DNA from: B30-G6 sp963701385 | Lineage (GTDB): Bacteria > Desulfobacterota > Desulfobacteria > Desulfobacterales > B30-G6 | Assembly (NCBI GenBank): GCA_963701385.1 | Contig: CAVOZW010000021.1 | Coordinates: 1 to 64,000 of the forward strand | DNA: 64,000 bases | Direction: 5' to 3' | Shown here: piece after piece, positions 11,125 to 20,300 of the stretch | How the letters are laid out: each line of letters starts with the position of its first letter | Numbering within the stretch: the first letter of the stretch is position 1 | Notes under the pieces: generated by a model | What the model was told of the DNA's origin: nothing | Database searches by the model: none | What the model saw: only the letters and a program-made list of their open reading frames with translations | Position numbers and translations under genes: made by a program

Positions 11125-11339
11125 AATTCATCTAAAACAAGCTGTTTTGTAATACTCTGCCAAATTTTATGCGCATATATTTATGACGCTGTGTATAAAA
11201 GTACTTCACGAGCCAGACGATAGTGAGTTTCGGCCGAGGTAGATATAACCACGCTTACAGTTCTGTTCTGGAAAGAACCTCATTGAAGGCAATATATGTT
11301 TCAACGTCAGGGTATTGTTTTTGAAACGTCTAAGTATCT

Positions 11340-11883
11340 TCAGTTAATGTTGGGGACGGTGCTCTTTAGCAGTGGCAGCTTTCGGTCCTTTTCAGAAACC
11401 AGCGGATCTTTAATCGACCAAGCGATATCCAAATCCGGATCACACCAGAGGATGCCCTTTTCATCTCCGGGAGAATAGAATGTGCTGCATTTGTAAGACA
11501 CCCGGGCGGTGTTGCTCAGCACGCAATACCCGTGTGCAAAGCCGGTCGGGATATAAGAGCTGTTTTTTGTTCGCATCCGACAATATTTCACCCGTCCACC
11601 TGCCGAACGTGGGCGAATCTTTCCGTATATCGACGGCCACGTCAAAAATCTCTCCTTGGACGACTTGCACCAGTTTGGCCTGGGCATTGGGCTGCTGGTA
11701 GTGCAGGCCGCGGAGCGTTCCCTTGACGGAACGTGCAAAATTGTCCTGCACAAAGACGGTATCGATGCCCATCTCCCGGTAGCGCTTCTCATGATATGTT
11801 TCCATGAAGAAACCACGCTCGTCGGTGAAGACATCGGGCTCGATGATCAGAACGTCGGGGATGGCGGTGGGGGTAACCCTCAA
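11340..11883 (-). CDS. rfbC: dTDP-4-dehydrorhamnose 3,5-epimerase, one frameshift
   Basis: RmlC cupin enzyme of dTDP-L-rhamnose synthesis; epimerises C3 and C5 of dTDP-4-keto-6-deoxyglucose. The first frame (from 11883) has IEPDVFTDERGFFMETYH, VQDNFARSVKGTLRGLHYQ (catalytic His), AKLVQVVQGEIFDVAVDIRK and SPTFGRW. The second frame supplies YIPTGFAHGYCVLS, SYKCSTFYSP (the tyrosine acid) and GILWCDPDLDIAWSI. The switch is at about 11555, where one extra T fits. Joined length of about 181 residues is normal. The rest of the rml pathway is not in this window. It is the most upstream gene of the glycan operon visible. Confidence 0.85.
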
Positions 11884-12089
11884 TGCGTTTTCTCCAAAAA
11901 AATAAAAGTCACCTGTTTCATGGGTGGTCGTTACACTTTCGATAGCTCCGCCTGGTGAGTTACATGGGAAAATAAAATTTAGATGTCGCTGACATATTGT
12001 CTGCTTGGAAATGGTGCAGCAACGGGGTCTTCAACTTTTGCAAATGCGTTCAGGATATGAACATCTTTGGTTGGAATTGTCAATCCAAA

Positions 12090-12124
12090 AATAAAATCGG
12101 ATAGTTAAACTATCCGATTTTATT
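12090..12124. terminator. Bidirectional intrinsic terminator
   Basis: Perfect 15-bp inverted repeat, arms AATAAAATCGGATAG and CTATCCGATTTTATT around a TTAAA loop. AT-rich arm ends supply the T-tract on either strand. It lies 48 bp beyond the stop of the ERCC4 nuclease gene, whose transcripts it most likely ends. A second, smaller hairpin (GCGACGGCGTCGC followed by TATTTTTTAT on the plus strand) lies at 12130-12152. Confidence 0.8.
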
Positions 12125-12172
12125 GTACGCGACGGCGTCGCTATTTTTTATCTGTGGATAACCCAGACGAAC

Positions 12173-12841
12173 TCAATCCAACACCTTCCGGATCAACGAG
12201 GCTTTCTTTTTTCCAATACCATCCACCGTTGACAGGTCCTTTTCATTCGCATTCATCACCTTTCGAACGGATGAAAAATGATATAGCAGCTTCTTGGAAA
12301 GGACAGGACCTACGCTGGGAAGTCCCTGCAAGATATAAAGTTGTTTTGACAATCGGCTTTTGGGTCGATAGCCGGACCTCGGAAGTATCCCGTCAGAGAG
12401 ATTCGCATGTTGTTGACCCATCCATATAATTGACTGACAGGTATCAACCAGGGACCTGGAATGTATTATGGGGATATGCCAAATAACCTGGATGGAAATC
12501 ATCGCACCCTGAATGGCAGCGCCATTCATATTCATGGAGGTTTCGAAAGGGTTGCCTTCGAGAATAAAAATCGGCCGCACTAGTTTCCTTTTCATGAGCG
12601 CTGCCTGTGAAAACAATCGACCATCCACTATCGAGACAACAAAGTCTTTTGCCGTCTTTCTTTCAATGCCGATTTCATTGTTGATGATGTAATCACAGAA
12701 AGGCAATTTTTTGACTCGAACGGTAAATCCGCGGCCATTGAACAGCGATACGATCCCCGATATTTTTTCCCTGTAATCGACGGAAATGTTCAGCGCCTTC
12801 ACAAAGGTCTTTGAGTTATGAGGCCTTTGGGTCATTGTCAT
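12173..12841 (-). CDS. ERCC4/XPF-type nuclease with C-terminal helix-hairpin-helix
   Basis: Structure-specific endonuclease of the XPF/ERCC4 family. Residues 21-67 carry the catalytic signature: VDYREK at 21-26, CDY at 49-51 in place of GDY, IERKTAKDF at 59-67; these acidic and lysine residues form the metal-dependent ERKxxxD site. VDGRLFSQ follows. Residues about 165-216 form paired helix-hairpin-helix motifs (LPSVGPVLSKKL, VDGIGKKKASLI) for DNA junction binding. At 222 residues it is a compact single-domain bacterial form without a helicase domain. The start overlaps the upstream four-helix-bundle gene by 26 bp, so the two are translationally coupled. Role in repair or against mobile DNA is an inference. 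Confidence 0.8.
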   Translation of the reverse strand: MTMTQRPHNSKTFVKALNISVDYREKISGIVSLFNGRGFTVRVKKLPFCDYIINNEIGIERKTAKDFVVSIVDGRLFSQAALMKRKLVRPIFILEGNPFETSMNMNGAAIQGAMISIQVIWHIPIIHSRSLVDTCQSIIWMGQQHANLSDGILPRSGYRPKSRLSKQLYILQGLPSVGPVLSKKLLYHFSSVRKVMNANEKDLSTVDGIGKKKASLIRKVLD

Positions 12842-13205
12842 TCTTGGGCCTGTAAATCGATTTGATGAGAGACGTCAGCATGGCGGTGATCTGGTTGCCC
12901 CTGTTATCGAAATCCGTGAACTTGTCATCAGCGAGAAGGCGTTTGCGTTTCAGCAGTTCCAGCAGGGTCATGGTCTTGTACAAGGCGCCTCGCGATCGAT
13001 ACAGATGCCTGGCAAAGTCGTGTTTTGAACTGTAGGATTTCCCCATGGCAATGGCGCCAGCGATGTCGGCTGCACTCCCTTCTGTTTCCTGTAAAACCAC
13101 TTGATGGTGGTCTTTTCCGTTTATCATCGACATGGACTCGATGACATCTCCGGCAAACTGCATGGCTTTTTGCCAGACGTCCAGATTTTCGTAGATATAA
13201 CTCAT
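12816..13205 (-). CDS. Four-helix-bundle protein (S23/IVP family)
   Basis: 129-residue protein of the 23S rRNA intervening-sequence/four-helix-bundle family (PF05635-type). It begins YENLDVWQKAMQFAGDVI, the family's signature first helix, and has the mid motif IAGAIAMGKSYSSKHDFARHLYRS and YKTMTLLELLKRKRLL. A strong ribosome-binding site (AAGGAGG) precedes the ATG at 13205. Members bind nucleic acid or scaffold partners, and Avd of diversity-generating retroelements belongs to the same superfamily; the function here is not established. It overlaps the nuclease gene downstream and follows a paralogue 44 bp upstream. Confidence 0.85.
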   Translation of the reverse strand: MSYIYENLDVWQKAMQFAGDVIESMSMINGKDHHQVVLQETEGSAADIAGAIAMGKSYSSKHDFARHLYRSRGALYKTMTLLELLKRKRLLADDKFTDFDNRGNQITAMLTSLIKSIYRPKNDNDPKAS

Positions 13206-13249
13206 CTCTTACCTCCTTCAATTTAATGAAATTATTATTGGCTTTCCGC

Positions 13250-13657
13250 TTAGGTCTTGTAAGCGGTTTGATAATTTTCTGCTTGATAGGGGCTGCCGGT
13301 TTCTTTGATGGATCGGATAAAGTCGATCAGCATGGTCGTGATGTTCTTGCCTTTTGTTTCAATTTCCGTGTAGCAGTCATCGGTAATAAGCTGTTTGGCT
13401 TTGAGAATTTCCAACAGGGTCATGGTTTCATAAAGCGATCTTTTTGATAAAAATAGATAATAGATAAAATCCTCTTCCGACAAACAGGCTTTCCCCTTGG
13501 CGATGTTGGTGGCGATGTTGACGGCACTCATTTCGATTTCTTCTGTGAGGCGTTGATTTTCCACTTCATCGGCAACTTCCGCAATGCACTGAATGACCTT
13601 GATGGAAAGATCGACAGCCTTCTTCCACACATCCAGTCGTTTGTAGGCGCAGTCCAT
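13250..13657 (-). CDS. Four-helix-bundle protein (S23/IVP family), tandem paralogue
   Basis: 135-residue paralogue of the neighbouring protein: YKRLDVWKKAVDLSIKVI at the N-terminus, then EEIEMSAVNIATNIAKGKA and YETMTLLEILKAKQLI. The two share the same helix layout but are clearly diverged, so the duplication is not recent. A ribosome-binding site (AAGGAG) lies 8 bp before the ATG at 13657. It appears to be the first gene of a three-gene operon with the second four-helix protein and the ERCC4 nuclease. No reverse transcriptase or template repeat is present, so there is no evidence that it is an Avd. Confidence 0.85.
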   Translation of the reverse strand: MDCAYKRLDVWKKAVDLSIKVIQCIAEVADEVENQRLTEEIEMSAVNIATNIAKGKACLSEEDFIYYLFLSKRSLYETMTLLEILKAKQLITDDCYTEIETKGKNITTMLIDFIRSIKETGSPYQAENYQTAYKT

Positions 13658-13936
13658 AGACGCTCTCCTTTTTTAGGTGTTGACCCCCTGCCCTTTTTCT
13701 ATCGAGATCCCAATCACCGGAACCCTAAAGATTCACATAATTGTCTGCATCACCGGCACGGGTGACAGAACGGTCTTTAAGTGTCATACTGTAGCGTTCG
13801 ATAAAAAATGTTCCTTCAATTTTTTTACCTGACCCCGCGGGATGGAATAGCGGGAAAGGCAATCGCATGGCCTTCGTCGAATGAATCGACTCCTTTGAGA
13901 TGATAGGACGGGGACCCGCGGGGTCAAGAACCATTG

Positions 13937-14218
13937 CTATTTCACGACAATCCGGTCTTTATTGGCTTCGAATGTTTTCTGGCCGATGCCGGCTACCAAC
14001 ATGATGTCTTCTGGCGTCTTAAAAAGACCGTTCTCCTGACGAAAGGCAACTATTTTTTCTGCATAGCGTGGACCGACACGCTCCAGCTGCACCAGCTCCT
14101 CCACCGTGGCCGTGTTGATGTTGATTTGCCCTGGTTCCTCGGCAAAGACTGAACCGCTTATCAACAGGATCAGGGCAATGGCCGTAACAAGTGATGTCCA
14201 TTTCTGTGTTCTCATCAT
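13937..14218 (-). CDS. ComEA-like secreted helix-hairpin-helix protein
   Basis: Small DNA-binding protein related to ComEA, which captures DNA in the periplasm during uptake in competent bacteria. The chosen start (MMRTQKW) has AAGGAGG 8 bp upstream; an in-frame ATG at 14260 lacks one. Residues 1-28 form a signal peptide ending at FAEE. The mature part is QININTATVEELVQLERVGP followed by RYAEKIVAFRQ and the second hairpin MLVAGIGQKTFEANKDRI: the standard double HhH of ComEA/T2SS-associated proteins. It is divergent from the Pfa-type operon. The 280 bp between its stop and the four-helix gene hold a 69-codon minus-strand frame with no recognisable homology. Confidence 0.85.
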   Translation of the reverse strand: MMRTQKWTSLVTAIALILLISGSVFAEEPGQININTATVEELVQLERVGPRYAEKIVAFRQENGLFKTPEDIMLVAGIGQKTFEANKDRIVVK

Positions 14219-14377
14219 GGCGTTTTCCTCCTTGTAAAAAGTTGAATTGATACCTGACATGCGATGGCGATGTTAGGTGCACCTGTTCTGCCGGCAGTCG
14301 TGGTATGGGCAGTTTCCCATAATCAAATCAAAAATCAATCCTGCAAAAATTCGTAGATAGTACGTATTCAAAACCAG

Positions 14378-14404
14378 TATTATAAATTCGTGAAGCGAAT
14401 TTAT
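14378..14404 (+). promoter_or_regulatory. Candidate -10 box and operator palindrome upstream of the Pfa/Ole operon
   Basis: TATTAT at 14378-14383 could be a -10 box, although no good -35 is seen 17 bp before it. Overlapping it is a perfect 9-bp inverted repeat, ATAAATTCG (14382-14390) and CGAATTTAT (14396-14404), with a 5-bp centre. Its place between a possible promoter and the ribosome-binding site (AAGGAC before ATG 14424) suits a repressor operator. No regulator gene is adjacent. Confidence 0.45.
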
Positions 14405-14423
14405 TCGCGGTTGAAATAAGGAC

Positions 14424-17340
14424 ATGACTCAGGTATCTAGGCCCCATCATGCGATCCGACATGGGCAAGGGGAAATGGTGAGCAAAAAAATCAAAAAGAC
14501 AGGTATGCGCAAGTCCTACGATATCGCCATTGTCAGCATGGCCGGACTCTTGCCGGGTGCGGACACTCTGGACGCTTTTTGGGACAATTTGGTTCATAAA
14601 AGAGATGCCTGTCAGGTGGTTGCAAAGGATCGCTGGCGCATCGATCCGGGCGAGATGACCACGCAACGATTGCGGCCTGACAAGGCGGTATCCAGGGTGG
14701 CCTGCCTTCTGAATAAGGACATCGACTATTGCTTTGATGACCTCGATCTTGACCAAGACCTGGTTCATATGCTCGACCCCCTTCACCGCATTGTACTGCA
14801 TGCCGGGAGAGAAGCGTTTTATGCTGCTCGGCATGAAACCATCAACAGACAACGAACCGGTGTGATTCTGGCCGCCATTGCCCTTCCCACGGACGCTTGC
14901 TCCTCGATCGCTGAGAAAATTCTGGGATCATATCTTGAAAAACGCTTGTTCGGTTCCATGGCTGTGGATGTGCCGCCGGTCTTGACCGCAAGCCAATGTC
15001 TGGCCGGCAGAATGACCGGCTTTCCGGCAGCCCTGCTGGCAAAAGGACTTGGTCTTGGAAACGGTACCCATACCCTGGATGCGGCCTGCGCCTCTTCGTT
15101 GGTGGCCTTCAAGCTGGCTTGTAACGACTTGTCGCAGCACAGGGCCGATGCCATGTTGGTGGGCGGTGTTTCACGGCCGGACTGTCTCTACACCCAAGTT
15201 GGGTTTTCCCAGCTTCGGGCGCTGTCGCCGTCGGGTCGGTGTGCGCCTTTTGACAAAGGTGCCGACGGCCTAGTGGTAGGGGAAGGTGTCGGCATGTTCG
15301 TTTTGAAACGGCTGGACGACGCTGTGAGCCAAGGTGACAACATCCTGGCGGTCATCAAAGGTATCGGACTTGCCAACGACATAGGAGGCGGACTCCTGGC
15401 GCCAAAGAGTGAAGGCCAGGTGCGGGCCATGCGAATGGCCTATGATTGCATTGGGTGGTCACCGGATCAGGTTGATTTAATTGAATGTCACGGGGCGGGT
15501 ACACCCCTTGGGGACCAAACGGAACTGAGCAGCCTCACAAGTCTGTGGCAGGGTATTGAATCCGATGCCGGTGTCTGCCCCATCGGCTCGGTCAAATCAA
15601 ACATCGGACATCTTTTGACAGCTGCCGGAGCGGCAGGAACACTTAAAGTTTTACTTTCGTTAAAGAATAATAACCTACCGCCATCTATCAATTTTACGGA
15701 ACCAAAAGAAAAAAGTCCATTGCTAGACAGCCCCTTCCGGGTTCAGATGGAAGCGGCCGACTGGCGCCCACGAGATGCCCGAACCCCCCGGCGAGCCGCC
15801 ATCAGCGCCTTCGGATTCGGCGGTATCAATGCCCACATGCTTCTGGAAGAATGGTGGCATCAACAGACGCCCCATACAGCTGAGAGCGTTCCGCCGATTT
15901 ATTCCGACGGCAAGGGCGCTGACAATGATAACCATTCTGGCATATCGATGATTGAAAAAACCCCGATGGCCATTGTCGGGATGAGTGCTGCCATGGGAAA
16001 GTTGTCGACCCTGAGGGCTTTCCAGGAGGCTGTCTTCAACGGGCAGTCCATTATTGAACGATATTCCCATCTTCGCGGCGCACCCATCGGAAGGGCTAGT
16101 TATTTCCGGCAACGGGTTCCGGATCATGGCGCATTCATGGAAAATATCTTTTTGGATATGGATGCGTTTCACATTCCCCCCAATGAAATACCGGATATCC
16201 TTCCGCAGCATCTTCTCATGCTGAAGCTGTGCAGAAACGCCCTCTTGGATGCAGGTGTTAGCCTGCGAGAGAAACGGCCGCGAATGGGCGTGATGGTGGG
16301 CGCGGATTTTGACTATGAGGCCACCAATTTTCATTTGAGATGGATCGTAAACCAAAGCATTCGCCGATGGGAAAAAAAATATCGTTTGAACGTCAACGAT
16401 ACCCAAGCGGCCGAATGGATACGCTCCCTGAAAGACCTTTATCAGCCGGCCTCTGACGTCCAACCGGACCCTGGGCGCCTTGCCCAGCGTCATTGCGAGT
16501 CGCATCGCCAAGGAATTTCTATTGGGTGGACCCAGTTTCGTTGTCTCGTGCGAAGAGGCTTCCGGAATCAAAGCCCTCGAAATAGGCGTCAGGTCGCTGC
16601 AGGACAATGACACAGACATGATGCTGGTGGGTGCGGTGGATTTTACCGGGGATCTTCGATATCTGGTGACGCGTCATCAGACCAGGCCCCATAACGATAC
16701 AGGGTGCATATTGCCCTTTGATTCGTCCGCTCAGGGGACGCTGCCCGGGGAGGGCGGCGCAGCCCTGGTAATCAGACGCCTGGAAGACGCCATTTCAGCA
16801 AAGGATCGTATTTATGCGATCATCAACGGCTTTGGCGCCGCCAGCGGGAGTCTTACGAAAATTGGAACCGTATCACAGCAAGCGTACCAGATATCCCTCG
16901 AACGTGCACTTCAGGAGGCTGATGCTGACTTGAAGGAAATAAGTCTCTTTGAAGCGCACGGAAGTGGTCTGCATGACGAAGACGCCATCGAGTCAAACGC
17001 ATTAAATGCGATCTCAGCCGGCAAGGGAGTGCATTGCGCCGTCTGCAGCACCAAACCCGTTGTCGGACATATGGGCGCGGCAGCAGGTCTGCTGTCCCTG
17101 ATAAAAACAACTTTGTGCATCCACCATACCCTGATACCGCCCATGCCGGATTATCGATCACCTAATGATATGGCGTGGGATGAGCGTTTTCACATTCCCA
17201 TAAAACCCCAGTACTGGTTTCGGGATCGTCAAGACAGTCCCCGCCGTGCGTGTGTGGGCGCCATGACGTCCGATGGGAACTGCGCGCATGTCCTGCTGGA
17301 GGGAAATGAGGCCCAAGTCGAGGCACGACCGGCTGGCTAG
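14424..17340 (+). CDS. Pfa-type ketosynthase plus chain-length factor (PfaC N-terminal half-like), one frameshift
   Basis: Condensing component of a polyunsaturated-fatty-acid/secondary-lipid synthase. The first KS spans about residues 28-490: LDAACASS with Cys near 221, ECHGAGTPLGD and KSNIGHLLTAAG give the Cys-His-His triad. A second KS-like domain follows from about 515 (MAIVGMSAAMG) to the end; at the Cys position it reads SCEEASG, where Glu replaces the nucleophile, the mark of a chain-length factor, while EAHGSG and VVGHMGAAAG remain. The frame switches at about 16450 (one extra base in GGCCT): LKDLYQP continues as LTSNRTLGALPSVIASRIA. RBS AAGGAC precedes ATG 14424; ATG 14475 is an alternative. 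The 3' end overlaps the next gene, so a second shift and a single polypeptide are possible. Confidence 0.85.
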
Positions 17341-20300
17341 AGTGTCTCTGGACAGGTGTCGGCCCCTGGGATATCAATCCAGCGGTCTTTTTGTCATCGA
17401 AGGAGACAACGACAAGGAGATCCTAGAAGGACTGGAATCGCTTTGGGATCAGATCCAGACAGGAAGCTCTATAGGGTTGCCCATGGAGGGGATCGCAAGC
17501 GCCTGGTATGGAAAGAAGGGTTGTCGAGGTATAAAGAAAAAAGCGCTCAGCCTGGTGGTCAAAGACATCCACGAAGCCGAGCGTGATATACACAAGGCCA
17601 AACGGCTGGTCGCTTCGGGAGAGAAAATTTCCGCTCCGGGGCAAGCAAATATTTTCTTTGCGCCGGAACCCTTGGGGGCATCGGCAGGCAAGGCTTTTGT
17701 TTTTCCTGGCTCAGGAAACCACTATATCGGTATGGGACGGGACATGGGAATCCAATGGCCGTCGATTTTACGCCAAATGGATGCCGAAACCCGGCAATTG
17801 AAAAGGCAAATGATTCCCGAGCGCTTTATTCCCTATCGCATGTCCTGGGAAAAGCAATGGGAAGTGCAGGCCTTGCGTCAGATTCACGCCGATGCACTGT
17901 TTGCGATTTTCGGGCAGGTCATGCACGGATGTGTCACGGCCAGGTTGACGCAACAGTTCATGGCCCAGCCTGAGGCGGTCATCGGATACAGCCTTGGCGA
18001 AACCGCAGGATTGATTGCCATGGGTGCCTGGAAAGGGCAAGACCACCTGTTGAATCGAATGCTGGCCTCACCCTTGTTCAAGACCGAATTGACCGGCCCG
18101 TGCCGTTCCATCAGACGCGCATGGGATATCGACCCTGAAAAACCATTTGAGTGGCAGGTGGTGGCAGTGGATCGAGCGGCAGACGAGGTCATGAATGTGA
18201 TTCAACGATACCCCATGACCCGCTTGCTGATTGTCAATTCGCCCGGGGAATCCGTGATCGGTGGCGAAAAAGCATCCATCGACACGGTTGTCAGGACCTT
18301 GAACAGCCATGCCGTTGCCCTGGACGGTGTGGTGACGGTTCACTGCGATGCCGTGAATCCGGTCAAGCAAGATTACCGGCAACTTCACCTGCACCCCGTA
18401 GAATCGCCCGGGAATATCGATTTCTACAGTTGTGCATGGGGGCAGGTGTATGATCTGACGCGTGAAAACGCTGCCGCTTCCATTCTGGACCAGGCCATCA
18501 AGGGATTTGATTTCACGCGAACCATTCGCCAAGCCTACGAAGACGGTATCCGTGTTTTTATTGAAATGGGACCCCGGGCATCGTGCACGCGAATGATCCA
18601 GCAGACCCTCGCGGGCAGTCCTCACCTTGCCGTAGCTGTCAGCCGAGGCGATGACAACGAATACCTGTCCCTACTGCGTATGTTAGGGGCGTTGAGCGCC
18701 GAAAGGGTTCGCGTCGATCTGGATAAATTATACGGAAACACAGCTTATCCACACGAAATAAAAAGCCTATATGATGCGCCGTCGACAAAACCGACCGTCA
18801 TGGCAAAAACCGAGACCCGCAATCAAATTCGTATACCTGTCGGCAATCAAGCCCCCTTCCCTGCGGCGCCGCCCTCAAGGCCGGACCATACGGTTGTCGA
18901 TTCAGACCCCGAGTCACTTTCTAAAGACGTTCTCAACCAGATGGCACGCGAAATCATCCAATCGGTTCAGGACAATGCTCAGGCAAGCGCCGACGCTCAT
19001 ACGCGGTTTCTGGAAATTTCCACCCAGATGACCAGGGGCTACGAGGAGGCCATGGCCTTGCAAGCCCGACTCCTTGCACCTCAAATGGCGCCAAACGACG
19101 ATAGGGGCGCTAAAGCGACAGGCATCGTAAAACACCCGATTGCCACGGTTACCCCGCTTTATTCCAGAAGAGACTGCCTGGCGTTTGCCACAGGATCCGT
19201 GGCCAGTGTATTCGGCCCTGAATTTGCCGTGGTCGACACCTATAAAGCCCGGGTTCGATTGCCGGATGAGCCGCTGATGCTTGTGGACCGGGTTGTTTCC
19301 CTGGTGGGTGAGAAATTGTCTCTGGGCAGTGGTCGGATCGTTACCGAGCATGATGTGCTTCCCGGGGCCTGGTATCTGGATGGCAACCGCGCACCGGCCT
19401 GCATATCGGTGGAGGCTGGCCAGGCGGATCTGTTTCTAAGCTCCTACCTGGGGATTGATCATGTGGTCAAGGGCCAGAGAACCTATCGATTGCTGGATGC
19501 CTGCGTCACGTTTTTCAGGGGGCTGCCCCATCCGGGAGAGACGATTCGATACGAAATCGAGATCGAAAGGTTTGTACGTCAGGGCGAAACGCACCTTTTT
19601 TTCTTTAAATTCAAAGGATATATTGAAGACAAACTGCTCATCCAGATGAAAGACGGCTGCGCGGGTTTTTTTACCGAGGCGGAGGTGCGAAATTCCGGAG
19701 GCATTGTCAAGAGAAAGGCAATCCGACAGCGAGAAAAAGATGGCGACACACCCGTATGGCGGCACCCTGCCCCGGTAAGCATCGAAGCGTTCAACGCCAA
19801 TGCATTGGACGCTCTGAGATCCGGACGCTTAGGTGACGCCTTTGGTCCGGCGTTTCAGGGCAAAATCCTGTCCCCTTCTTTGTGGCTGCCGCATGGGCGC
19901 ATGCATCTCATCGACCGTGTTCTTGATTTCGACCCTTATGGGGGAGCCTTTGGCAAGGGAATGATACGTGCCGAAGCAGATGTTCATGCCGACGATTGGT
20001 ATCTGACCTGTCATTTCGTTGATGACATGGTCATGCCGGGAACACTCATGTACGAATGCTGCGCCCATGCCCTGCGTATCTTTCTGCAACGCATCGGATG
20101 GATCAGTGAAAAAAAAGATGCATGTTATGAACCGGTTGTGGGGGTCGAGAGTGTGCTAAAATGCCGGGGGCCTGTGACACCCGAAACCCGGCATGTGGTG
20201 TATGAAATCGAAATCAAGACAATGGGATATGGGCCCGAGCCATACGCCATTGCCGATGCCCACATGTTTGCCGATGGTGCTTACATTGTTTCTTTTGACA

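Noticed and set aside
12816..13657. Four-helix-bundle genes considered as Avd of a diversity-generating retroelement
   Set aside because: No reverse transcriptase, template repeat or variable repeat anywhere in the window.
13725..13934. 69-codon minus-strand frame between the four-helix and ComEA-like genes
   Set aside because: No ribosome-binding site or recognisable family; could be a gene tail fragment but cannot be supported.
15723..16619. 298-codon minus-strand frame inside the KS-CLF gene
   Set aside because: No homology or start signal; a shadow of GC-rich codon use opposite a strongly conserved KS domain.
18753..19230. Linker of the AT/DH protein considered as an acyl carrier region
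   Set aside because: No Asp-Ser-Leu phosphopantetheine motif; the stretch is Pro-rich then a plain charged helix.
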